Positions 14,530-21,140 of a stretch of 25,403 nt of DNA are shown piece by piece. The DNA comes from a virus: positions 1 to 25,403 of IMG/VR virus record IMGVR_UViG_3300022843_000063; one strand, 5' to 3'. Each line of letters opens with the position of its first letter. Within the stretch, counting starts at the first letter, position 1. Below the pieces are notes generated by a model, which searched no databases, was not told where the DNA came from, and saw only the letters and a list, made by a program, of their open reading frames with translations. Position numbers and translations under genes: made by a program.

Positions 14530-15735
14530 ATGGTTGTTTATAAAGAAATACTAGAAAGTAAACCACACGATAAAAGACAATTAGAAAGATATATAAAGTT
14601 TATAGAGCACTGTAGAGAAAGTAATGATGCCGATAGAAATATTGGGCATCATATTTGTCCAAGAGCCGCAGAAATGTTCAAGGAATATGAATGTTTCAGG
14701 AAAAATCCTTGGAATAAAATATTGCTCACGGAGAGACAACACTTTATAGCACATCTTATTCTATGGAAAGTTTATAGGAATGTTTCTATGACATTTGCCT
14801 TGAATATGATGAGAAACTTCGGAGGTGTCACAGTAACAAGTAGATTATATGAAGAACTTAGGGAAGATGTTTCTTCCATCATAGGCAAATCTAATAAAGG
14901 AAGAAAAAGAACTAAAGATGTAAGAGATGCAATAGGTAAAAGAACAGAAAACACAATTATAGTATTCGATTGTAATGACACTGATCGTAACTGCTTTAGG
15001 ATCAACAAAGATGATGAAAAATATGACCCAGAAATACATTTATTTTATAGGACCGGTTATAAACATAGCGAAGAAACTAAGTTAAAGATTGGAAGACCGG
15101 GAAAAATATGCTGTTATAATGAAGAAACCAATACTATAAAATATGTAGAAGATGTTGATTCTATACCGGATGGCTTTCGTATTGGAGGTGGTCCCAATCA
15201 AAAGATCTCAGAGTATTTTTCGAATAGTATATGGTGTTACAACCCAAAAACAAAACATCAAATACGTATACCTGAAAATGAAATACCAAATGATTATATC
15301 AGAGGTAGGATCTTAGAAAATAACCCGGGAATTGACAAGGCAAACGCAATGATGGGTGTTGTAGATATAATAGAGCAAAAAGCAACAAAAACTACCGTAA
15401 TAGATAAAACCCGGCACGGGCCTGAATCTGGTAGAAGTACTGAAAAAACTGTAGTTGCAGTTTTTAATGATAAGATCTTTACAAACATAAAAATCTTAGT
15501 TGACTTTTTACATGGCAACGGTTATTATATAACCATAGAAAGAGGTAATAATACATTAAATGCACTGAACCATATGATAATCAAAAAACCTCACTTTAAC
15601 TGTAAAAATGAGATAAACGAATTCAGAAAGAAAAATCAAGGCAAAACTCTAAATGATTTGGGTATATTTTTCTATAAACTCACGGACTTTGATCTTAAAA
15701 AACATAAAGGGAAAGAAATATATTGGAAGACTTAA
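14530..15735 (+). CDS. HNH homing endonuclease inserted between 43A and 43B, 401 aa
   Basis: The N-terminal domain is an HNH nuclease of the kind common in T4-like phages: GHHICPRAA with H40-H41, N62 in NPWNKILL, then TERQHFIAHLILWKVY with H71 and H75. A NUMOD3-like DNA-binding motif GYKHSEETKLKIGRP is at about 176-190, followed by two similar blocks, CCYNEETNTIKYVEDVDSIP and WCYNPKTKHQIRIPENEIP, which look like a repeated binding module. ATG at 14530 is preferred because AGGGA lies just upstream and the late promoter at 14493 would cut off the earlier in-frame ATG at 14479. The stop overlaps the proposed 43B start. No group I core is seen around it, so it appears to be a free-standing endonuclease gene rather than an intron ORF. 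It lies about 100 bp upstream of an ORF-less intron. Confidence 0.85.
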   Translation: MVVYKEILESKPHDKRQLERYIKFIEHCRESNDADRNIGHHICPRAAEMFKEYECFRKNPWNKILLTERQHFIAHLILWKVYRNVSMTFALNMMRNFGGVTVTSRLYEELREDVSSIIGKSNKGRKRTKDVRDAIGKRTENTIIVFDCNDTDRNCFRINKDDEKYDPEIHLFYRTGYKHSEETKLKIGRPGKICCYNEETNTIKYVEDVDSIPDGFRIGGGPNQKISEYFSNSIWCYNPKTKHQIRIPENEIPNDYIRGRILENNPGIDKANAMMGVVDIIEQKATKTTVIDKTRHGPESGRSTEKTVVAVFNDKIFTNIKILVDFLHGNGYYITIERGNNTLNALNHMIIKKPHFNCKNEINEFRKKNQGKTLNDLGIFFYKLTDFDLKKHKGKEIYWKT

Positions 15736-15762
15736 CATTGGAAGACTTAACATTGGAAGAAC
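15722..15762 (+). repeat. 15-bp tandem repeat at the HNH/43B junction
   Basis: ATTGGAAGACTTAAC is repeated at 15722-15736 and 15737-15751, and a third partial copy (ATTGGAAGAAC) starts at 15752. It spans the HNH stop codon and the 43B start, encodes LEDLT twice, and offers several TTG codons with GGAAG-like sequences upstream. Confidence 0.8.
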
Positions 15763-15836
15763 TAGAGGAACTTATCGAAAATAAAAAACAGATATCAACA
15801 CGCCTGCACAATAAACAGATGTCAATAAAAATCCTT
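15723..15836 (+). CDS. 43B: DNA polymerase part B (gp43B), first exon, 38 codons
   Basis: The frame carrying LEELEELIENKKQ and then NKQMSIKIL is the natural continuation of the polymerase fingers; NKQMSIKIL is the left half of motif B. It is open back to a TAA at 15705-15707, so no join to 43A without splicing is possible. I propose TTG at 15723 as the start, with AAGGGA (15707-15712) 10 nt upstream, overlapping the HNH gene by 13 bases; TTG at 15738 is an alternative. The exon ends with T15836, where the group I intron begins. Splicing to 16085 gives MSIKIL-MNSLYG, restoring the K-x3-N-S-x-Y-G motif, and a 370-aa protein. The start codon is inference; the exon boundary is well supported by P1 and P10. 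Confidence 0.7.
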
Positions 15837-16084
15837 AAACATTCATGAGGCTTCACGGGGTGACCCGTGTCGAAAATTCCGTGAACTGCTGGAAAGCTAA
15901 GTGATTATAGATCATATGCCAATCAGCATCCAAGCCCGAAAGGGAAGGTTCAGAGACTATCCTATATGGAGTAGGGTTACAAGCTAATGGTAACTCGAAG
16001 CGCGGAACATCTTTATAAAGATGATGATATAGTCCGATACCAGTAGAAATGCTGGAGACAGTTTGCGACTGTCGTAACAAAAAG
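15837..16084 (+). ncRNA. Group I intron without ORF, 248 nt, in polymerase motif B
   Basis: The sequence has the hallmarks of a group I ribozyme. The 5' exon ends in T (15836) and the intron ends in G (16084). P1: exon CCTT (15833-15836) pairs with guide GAGG (15847-15850), giving the U-G pair at the splice site. P10: TTCAT (15842-15846) pairs with the first five bases ATGAA of the 3' exon (16085-16089). P2 is a CACGGG-GTGA-CCCGTG hairpin. The Q-like element AATCAGCATCCAAG is at 15921-15934, R GTTCAGAGACTATC at 15948-15961 and S GATATAGTCC at 16026-16035. P7 pairs GACTAT (15955-15960) with ATAGTC (16029-16034). P8 is CATCTTTATAAAGATG, and P9-type hairpins follow (CCAG...CTGG and GACAGT...ACTGTC). 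Excision restores the polymerase frame exactly. No internal ORF; subgroup not assigned. Confidence 0.92.
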
Positions 16085-17083
16085 ATGAATAGTTTATACG
16101 GCGCCGTCGCGAACCGTTACTTCCTATACTATATTGCAGAAATGGCAGAAGCAATTACTACATCAGGTCAGCTTTCAATCAGATATGCTGAGAAGTCAAT
16201 TAACGGATATCTTAATAAAGTTTTAAAAACAGACGACATTGACTATGTTTATTACTGCGATACAGACTCCGCTTATGTTAATCTTGAGCCACTGATTGTA
16301 AAGGTTTTCGGCAGTGCCGATATTGATCGAAAAGCCGGTGAAGACTTTATTGATAGTGTCTGTAAGGAAAAGATTGAAAAGGCAATTCAGCATGGCTATG
16401 AAGAATTAGCTAACTATATGGGTGCATATAGAAACGCAATGTCAATGAAACGTGAAAAGATAACCGACAGAACGTTATTCGTTGCTAAAAAGCGCTATAT
16501 TATGAGTGTTTTAAACTCGGAAGGTGTTCATTATGAAACACCCAAGATTTCAGTCACTGGTATTGAATCGGTTAGATCATCAACACCTGAAGTATGCAGG
16601 GATGCGCTGAAGGAATCCTTTGGTATTATTCTTAATTCGGACGAAAAAACAGCACAGGCTTTTATTGAAGACTTTAGACAGCGATTTGTTACTTTGGCGC
16701 CAGAGCAGGTTGGTAAAGTTTCTGGTACTGATGATATTGCTAAATATACTGATAGAACAGGATCTTATCTCAAAGGTTGTCCAATACACGTACGTGGTGC
16801 AATTCTATACAATAAAATGATGAAAGAAAAAGGTCTCAATAAGAAATACGAGTTAATTCAGTCAGGTGATAAGGTAAAGTTTGTTTATCTGAAAACACCA
16901 AATCCTTTGATGGAAAATATTATTTCATTCCCTGGCTTCCTACCAAAGGAACTTGGACTTGACAAATATATTGATCATGAGTTGCAGTTTGAAAAGGTTT
17001 TCGTTAAACCACTCGAAAACATCCTAGACGCACTTAACTGGTCATCAAAGAAAATTGATACACTTGAGGATTTCTTTAGTTGA
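16085..17083 (+). CDS. 43B: DNA polymerase part B (gp43B), second exon: motifs B and C, thumb
   Basis: This exon gives the rest of the polymerase palm and thumb. The motif B end MNSLYGAVANRYF is at the splice junction, motif C is YYCDTDSAYV with the catalytic D97 and D99 of the spliced 370-aa chain, and KREKITDRTLFVAKKRYIMSV is the KKRY-type DNA-binding motif. The C-terminus ends DTLEDFFS, which resembles the clamp-binding tail of T4-type polymerases. An in-frame ATG (16085) happens to be the first exon codon, but the protein needs exon 1 for motif B. Its TGA overlaps the -35 box of the next promoter. Counted with exon 1 and 43A, the total of 868 residues compares with 898 in T4 gp43. Confidence 0.93.
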   Translation: MNSLYGAVANRYFLYYIAEMAEAITTSGQLSIRYAEKSINGYLNKVLKTDDIDYVYYCDTDSAYVNLEPLIVKVFGSADIDRKAGEDFIDSVCKEKIEKAIQHGYEELANYMGAYRNAMSMKREKITDRTLFVAKKRYIMSVLNSEGVHYETPKISVTGIESVRSSTPEVCRDALKESFGIILNSDEKTAQAFIEDFRQRFVTLAPEQVGKVSGTDDIAKYTDRTGSYLKGCPIHVRGAILYNKMMKEKGLNKKYELIQSGDKVKFVYLKTPNPLMENIISFPGFLPKELGLDKYIDHELQFEKVFVKPLENILDALNWSSKKIDTLEDFFS

Positions 17084-17108
17084 CATATAGAGAAAATCGG
17101 TATATAAA
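17080..17108 (+). promoter_or_regulatory. Sigma70-type promoter for the TAGT/nucleotide-sugar operon
   Basis: TTGACA (17080-17085) overlaps the polymerase stop codon; a 17-nt spacer ending AAATCGGTA precedes TATAAA (17103-17108). The ATYGGTA element next to the -10 box is shared with the promoters at 5288, 5906 and 9558. Confidence 0.8.
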
Positions 17109-17119
17109 GGATATATTAC

Positions 17120-17443
17120 ATGAAGAATTACGAAATTGATACGTCAGAAGAATACGAAGATTTTGTCGGATACGTTTCCGCAGATAATCTTTCCAAGAAC
17201 TCACTAGGGGATTTTCTCGGTGATGTTCCTGAAGAATACAAGCCATCTGTAAAACCTAAAAATGTTGACCCTGAGTTTCCAGAGGAATGGCAAAGCCTTT
17301 TCATGAGCTTTGATACTGAGGAAGATGTCAAGGAATTCGTCAAACAATCTGGTATCGTCGTGTCTCCTAAAACAAAAACTATAATATATGAAACAGAAAA
17401 CGATAACAGTAACAGTGGTATCTTTAACTTTATGGGTGATTAA
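17120..17443 (+). CDS. Small acidic protein sharing a domain with the next gene, 107 aa
   Basis: AAGGA precedes the ATG. The N-terminal half is very acidic (MKNYEIDTSEEYEDF) and probably disordered. Residues 57-90 (WQSLFMSFDTEEDVKEFV to KTKTIIY) form a small alpha/beta module. The same module occurs at residues 39-72 of the glycosyltransferase encoded next (LDIKFRTKAARQEF to RTNSVWF), with matching spacing of the F-T, E-F and terminal T/S...I/V-Y/F positions. Such short domains accompany DNA-modification genes in phages, but I cannot name the family. The gene ends 4 bases before the glycosyltransferase ATG, and both are read from the promoter at 17080-17108. A partner or targeting role for the modification enzyme is inference. 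Confidence 0.75.
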   Translation: MKNYEIDTSEEYEDFVGYVSADNLSKNSLGDFLGDVPEEYKPSVKPKNVDPEFPEEWQSLFMSFDTEEDVKEFVKQSGIVVSPKTKTIIYETENDNSNSGIFNFMGD

Positions 17444-17447
17444 ACAT

Positions 17448-18665
17448 ATGCTAACTACAATTGATACAGTAGAAGAATTACAGAACATGTGGCGCGATCC
17501 ATATGCTCAATGGTATGCTGCGGGTATGCCAGGTTTCTCACAGAAGGAACAAAAAGAGGGCAGACAATTAGATATAAAATTTCGCACAAAGGCGGCACGA
17601 CAAGAGTTTTCTGATAAGCTTAATTTAAGCCTTACTGACCGAACCAATTCAGTTTGGTTTCCAGTAAGAGAGCGTGAAAAGAACATGTCTAAGCGATATA
17701 TTCTTGAGGACAAAAAAGATCAATATCTGCCAAGATACCCTATTTACATCATTTCCAAAGGTCGCTGGGAAACACGCCACACCTCTAGAGCGCTAGAAAA
17801 TATGGGTGTGCCATACTATATTGCAGTAGAGCCCCAAGAATATGACAACTACTGTGCTGTCATTGACCCAGCAAAGGTGTTGAAACTACCATTCAGCAAC
17901 CACGGTAAAGGATCAGGTCCTGCTCGTAACTGGTGCTGGGAACACTCTAGAGCAAATGGCTTTAAGCGCCACTGGCTAATGGATGATAATATGTCAGAGT
18001 TCTGGAGGCTTCACAGAAATAAGCGATATAGAGTTGACGAGGGCGGTAGCCTTTTTAGTTCTACTGAAGATTTTGTTGATCGGTTTGAGAATATAGCACT
18101 CGCGGGGCTACAATATAAATTCTTTGCTGTTGATAAATGTGACTACCCTCCTTATATTCTAAACACTCGTATCATGTCATGCTTCTTGATTGATAATGAT
18201 ATTGATATCCGTTGGCGGGGCAAATATAACGAAGACGTAGATCTTTCAATTCGTGCTCTAAAAGAAGGCATGTGCACAATGTTATTCTATTTTGGCTTGT
18301 GTGGTAAACTTAAGACTGGTTCAGTTAAAGGCGGCAACACCGCCGAAATCTATAATAATTATTCCGACGATTCTGCAATGCGTAAATCACAGATGCTCTA
18401 CGAAATGCACCCAGACTGTGTTGAATTGATGGAACGATATGGTAGAATACATCACTTTGTAAATCTAGATAAGATTGTAAATAAACACACCGGCCAACCG
18501 GCTAGGCAAAATGTGCCCATTCTTAAAAAAGACGTTGATATTGTACATGATGTAAATAATTATGGCATGAAATTGGTAGCTAACTTTGATACACCTGAAC
18601 AAAAGGAAATTCCAGAGTTTCAGATCAAACATTATCCAGAAGGAAGGAATAATATTCATGAGTAA
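17448..18665 (+). CDS. TET-associated-type glycosyltransferase (TAGT), predicted DNA-modifying, 405 aa
   Basis: Residues ~95-390 match what I know of the TAGT family (Iyer and Aravind), GT-A-like enzymes of phages thought to put sugars on hydroxymethylated pyrimidines in DNA. The landmarks are YPIYIISKGRW (97-107), VPYYIAVEPQEYDNY (121-135), LPFSNHGKGSGPARNWCWEHS (from 148), HWLMDDN with the metal-binding DDN at 179-181, FVDRFENIALAG (209-220), PPYILNTRIMSCFLI (234-248), RWRGKYNEDVDLSIR (256-269) and KGGNTAEIY. An extra N-terminal module at 39-72 resembles the preceding small protein. ATG at 17448 is used because the N-terminal region reads as protein; its ribosome binding site is weak, so coupling to the gene 4 bases upstream is likely. 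The TET-type dioxygenase or hydroxymethylase expected as partner is not in this window. Confidence 0.88.
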   Translation: MLTTIDTVEELQNMWRDPYAQWYAAGMPGFSQKEQKEGRQLDIKFRTKAARQEFSDKLNLSLTDRTNSVWFPVREREKNMSKRYILEDKKDQYLPRYPIYIISKGRWETRHTSRALENMGVPYYIAVEPQEYDNYCAVIDPAKVLKLPFSNHGKGSGPARNWCWEHSRANGFKRHWLMDDNMSEFWRLHRNKRYRVDEGGSLFSSTEDFVDRFENIALAGLQYKFFAVDKCDYPPYILNTRIMSCFLIDNDIDIRWRGKYNEDVDLSIRALKEGMCTMLFYFGLCGKLKTGSVKGGNTAEIYNNYSDDSAMRKSQMLYEMHPDCVELMERYGRIHHFVNLDKIVNKHTGQPARQNVPILKKDVDIVHDVNNYGMKLVANFDTPEQKEIPEFQIKHYPEGRNNIHE

Positions 18666-19524
18666 AATACTCGTAACTGGTGGCGCCGGCTTTGTTGGCA
18701 GCCACCTTTGTGAACGTCTATATTCAATGGGTCATTCGGTAACATCATTGGATAATTATTTTACTGGAAGTACAAGAAATCATGTACCAGGCGTGAACTA
18801 TATTTCTGGGTCTACTGAATTGATTAATAATATTTTTAGAACTATACGGTTCGATATTATATTTCATTTAGGTGAATATTCACGAGTAGAACAAAGCTTC
18901 GATGATATTAACTTGGTATGGCAATACAATAAACTTGGCACATATGAAGTACTAAAATATGTGCAGAAAAATAAGTCTAAATTAATTTATGCTGGTTCAT
19001 CGACTAAATATGCAGATCATACCCCAGGTTATGTACAAAGCCCCTATACTTGGTCAAAGGCATCAAATACTGAGTTAGTAAAACAATATGCTGAGTGGTA
19101 TGGGTTTGATTATGCTATAACATATTTCTATAATGTATATGGTGGACGTGAAATAAGTGATGGAAAATATGCTACACTTATTGCTAAATACAAAGAATTG
19201 GCTAGACAAAATAAGCCTTTACCGGTAGTTCTTCCTGGGACACAAGCCCGCAATTTTACACATATTGATGATATCGTTGATGCTCTAGTTCTAATCGGTG
19301 AAAATGGTCACGGTGATGAATACGGCATCGGTAATCCATCAGGGTTTACTATTCAGCAAGTTGCAGAGCTATTTGAGCAACCAATCGAACATCTACCAGA
19401 ACGCAGAGGTAACCGAATGTCAGCTCCAGTGGTAAGTAATAAGACTAAAGCCCTGGGTTGGGAACCTACTAGAGAATTATTCGACTATATTAATATATTG
19501 AAACAAAACGGATGGAATATATGA
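18658..19524 (+). CDS. NAD-dependent SDR nucleotide-sugar epimerase/decarboxylase, 288 aa
   Basis: An extended short-chain dehydrogenase of the GalE/UXS/RmlB kind. The Rossmann motif GGAGFVGS is at 8-15, an acidic D32 follows in SLDNY, GSST is at 113-116 and the catalytic Y130-x3-K134 lies in SPYTWSK. The C-terminal part has ARNFTHIDDIVDALV, the usual sugar-nucleotide binding segment. A GGAAGGA site precedes ATG 18658, which overlaps the end of the TAGT gene. Substrate cannot be read from the sequence: 4-epimerase, 4,6-dehydratase or UDP-glucuronate decarboxylase are all possible. Position between the glycosyltransferase and a UDP-sugar dehydrogenase suggests it helps make the sugar donor. 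Confidence 0.88.
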   Translation: MSKILVTGGAGFVGSHLCERLYSMGHSVTSLDNYFTGSTRNHVPGVNYISGSTELINNIFRTIRFDIIFHLGEYSRVEQSFDDINLVWQYNKLGTYEVLKYVQKNKSKLIYAGSSTKYADHTPGYVQSPYTWSKASNTELVKQYAEWYGFDYAITYFYNVYGGREISDGKYATLIAKYKELARQNKPLPVVLPGTQARNFTHIDDIVDALVLIGENGHGDEYGIGNPSGFTIQQVAELFEQPIEHLPERRGNRMSAPVVSNKTKALGWEPTRELFDYINILKQNGWNI

Positions 19525-20372
19525 GCAAGAAAAAATTGAAAATGGCGATTGTCGGCCATGGCTTTGTCGGGGCTGCGGTTGATTATGGCTTTACAGATAC
19601 CAATTGCGATAAAATTATCATTGATCCAAAATATGGCACCGCCGTAGATAGTCTAGTTGGACTTGGTATACAGGTGTCATTTGTATGTGTTCCTACTCCA
19701 ATGGGTAATGATGCAAGTATTGATGCTAGTATATTAATTGATACTATTTCAAAATTGCTTTTACACACAGAAGGACTCGTGGTAGTAAAATCTACCGTTA
19801 TACCTAGCATCATACAAGAACTTGCAAAGAGTGACCGAGTGATCTACAACCCAGAATTTCTTACTGAAAAATCAGCAAATGAAGATTTTGTAAATCCAAT
19901 TATGCATGTATTTGGTGGGTCGCCTGCTAGGACTGAAGAACTAGAAAAGATCTATGAGAAGTATAGTGCGTGCAAACCCTGCCCAGTATATCACATGACG
20001 GCCGATGAAGCCAGTTTTGTAAAATATGGTATGAATTCATTTCTTGCTTCGAAGGTGCTATTCTTTAACCAGTTCCATGATATTGTAGAACAGTTTGGTA
20101 GCAATTATTCTACCATTATAAAGGCCATAGGCACTGACCCAAGGATCGGACCCTCACATACTATGGTACCAGGCCATGATGGAAGATCCGGTTTCGGTGG
20201 AAGTTGCTTCGTGAAAGATACCGCTGCATTTGTTATGTTTGCTCGAGGACAGGACAGGGATTTTACATTACTAGAGGAAACAATCCGGCGCAATCAAGAC
20301 TATCGAAACTCATATGGCGAGCCACTTGACCGCGAAAAGCAAATGAATGTAAAATTTGATTATGATATCTAA
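19521..20372 (+). CDS. UDP-glucose/GDP-mannose 6-dehydrogenase family protein, short form, 283 aa
   Basis: The enzyme family oxidises a UDP- or GDP-hexose to the uronic acid with two NAD+. Seen here: GHGFVG at 12-17, VCVPTP at 55-60, STVIP at 91-95, YNPEFLTE at 109-116, the central helix motif VKYGMNSFLASKV with K168 and N172, and GFGGSCFVKD with catalytic Cys229. Usual family members are 390-440 aa; the C-terminal UDP-binding domain is missing, so this is a phage-type minimal form whose activity is not certain. ATG 19521 is chosen because it overlaps the epimerase stop (ATGA); an ATG at 19512 is an alternative. With the SDR gene it could convert UDP-glucose to UDP-glucuronate and onward to a pentose. 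Confidence 0.88.
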   Translation: MSKKKLKMAIVGHGFVGAAVDYGFTDTNCDKIIIDPKYGTAVDSLVGLGIQVSFVCVPTPMGNDASIDASILIDTISKLLLHTEGLVVVKSTVIPSIIQELAKSDRVIYNPEFLTEKSANEDFVNPIMHVFGGSPARTEELEKIYEKYSACKPCPVYHMTADEASFVKYGMNSFLASKVLFFNQFHDIVEQFGSNYSTIIKAIGTDPRIGPSHTMVPGHDGRSGFGGSCFVKDTAAFVMFARGQDRDFTLLEETIRRNQDYRNSYGEPLDREKQMNVKFDYDI

Positions 20373-20471
20373 ATGAGCAAGCTTATACTTATAACTGATA
20401 TAATTGAAAGACAAATACCCAAAGATGATACAATACCAGAATCATTTGTCAGGGGTAGACTTAAAAAATGA
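20373..20471 (+). CDS. Possible 32-aa ORF
   Basis: ATG follows directly on the TAA of the dehydrogenase gene, and the frame ends in a TGA that overlaps the ATG of the dCMP deaminase (ATGA). It encodes MSKLILITDIIERQIPKDD and then TIPESFVRGRLKK. No ribosome binding site is seen, but re-initiation after the upstream stop is possible. The exact fit between two genes argues for a real short gene or the remnant of one. No family recognised. Confidence 0.4.
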   Translation: MSKLILITDIIERQIPKDDTIPESFVRGRLKK

Positions 20472-20878
20472 AACAAGAGGTTAAGGCTTCGTTTATGAAA
20501 GTTGCATATATATTTTCCGAATTATCAAAAGCAAAAAGACTGAAAGTTGGTGCAATTGCAGTAAAAGATGATAGAATTTTATCAATTGGTTATAATGGGA
20601 CTCCATCAGGTTTTGATAATAGCTGTGAAGATGAAAATGGAAATACTAAGATAGAAGTATTGCATGCAGAAGCAAATTGTATTGCAAAACTTGCGAAATC
20701 TAATGAAAGTTCGGAAGGTGCCATAATTTTTGTAACACATTCTCCGTGTATCGAATGTGCAAAGCAAATTTATGTTGCTGGGATAAAAGAAGTATATTAT
20801 GATATAGAGTATATAGATGATAGTGGTATAAAACTTCTAAGAAAGCTAGGGTTGAAAATTGAAAAATATGATTCGTAG
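20468..20878 (+). CDS. cd: Deoxycytidylate (dCMP) deaminase, 136 aa
   Basis: The enzyme makes dUMP from dCMP for dTMP synthesis, balancing the phage dNTP pool. It has the zinc-binding HAEAN (H in VLHAEANCI) and PC-x-x-C (SPCIECAK) motifs, and the family start pattern AYIFSELSKAKRLKVGAI...IGYNGTPSGFDNSC, very like T4 Cd but without that protein's longer insertions (T4 Cd is 193 aa). AGGGG lies upstream of the ATG at a long spacing. Its last bases overlap the start of a second, truncated deaminase-like frame. Confidence 0.9.
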   Translation: MKQEVKASFMKVAYIFSELSKAKRLKVGAIAVKDDRILSIGYNGTPSGFDNSCEDENGNTKIEVLHAEANCIAKLAKSNESSEGAIIFVTHSPCIECAKQIYVAGIKEVYYDIEYIDDSGIKLLRKLGLKIEKYDS

Positions 20879-21104
20879 TGGTGTATCAGTTAAAGATTCG
20901 ACAATATATGTTTTGGGTCTGCCACTATGTCCAGATTGTACTAAAGCAATAATCCAATCTGGAATAAAAAGAGTTGTAGTTTCACCAGATCCTTATACCC
21001 ACAATACCAAATGGACTATCAAGTGGGATGAGATCTCAAGACCAATGTTATCAGAGGTAGGGGATATTTCAGTTACGTTTATGAACTCAGATAAACTAGA
21101 CTAA
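20868..21104 (+). pseudogene. C-terminal remnant of a second cytidine/deoxycytidylate deaminase-like protein, 78 aa
   Basis: The frame reads MIRSGVSVKDSTIYVLGLPL, then CPDCTKAIIQSGIKRVVV and a tail to SDKLD. The CPDC motif and the AIIQSGIKRVVV strand belong to the C-terminal half of the deaminase fold, but the preceding HAE segment with the catalytic glutamate is missing; NMIRSGVSVKDS is what usually follows that segment. ATG 20868 overlaps the complete cd gene by 11 bases, and the ribosome binding site is poor. It is most simply the tail of a resident deaminase whose front was replaced by the cd gene. A short expressed protein that complements another chain is less likely but not excluded. 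Confidence 0.65.
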
Positions 21105-21110
21105 GATCTA

Positions 21111-21118
21111 TATAAATA
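21111..21118 (+). promoter_or_regulatory. T4-type late promoter box for the methyltransferase
   Basis: TATAAATA followed by GTTTC lies 22 nt before the ATG at 21141, in the short gap after the deaminase remnant. Confidence 0.65.
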
Positions 21119-21140
21119 GTTTCTTTATGATGGATATATT

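Noticed and set aside
14467-15722. HNH gene as the ORF of a group I intron or as an intein
   Set aside because: No P/Q/R/S core, no 5' exon T or guide pairing at the borders, and both flanking frames are closed by stop codons. A free-standing gene with its own promoter explains it better.
16049-16084. Polymerase start at an ATG at 16049
   Set aside because: This stretch belongs to the 3' end of the group I intron (P9 region); the coding sequence resumes at 16085.
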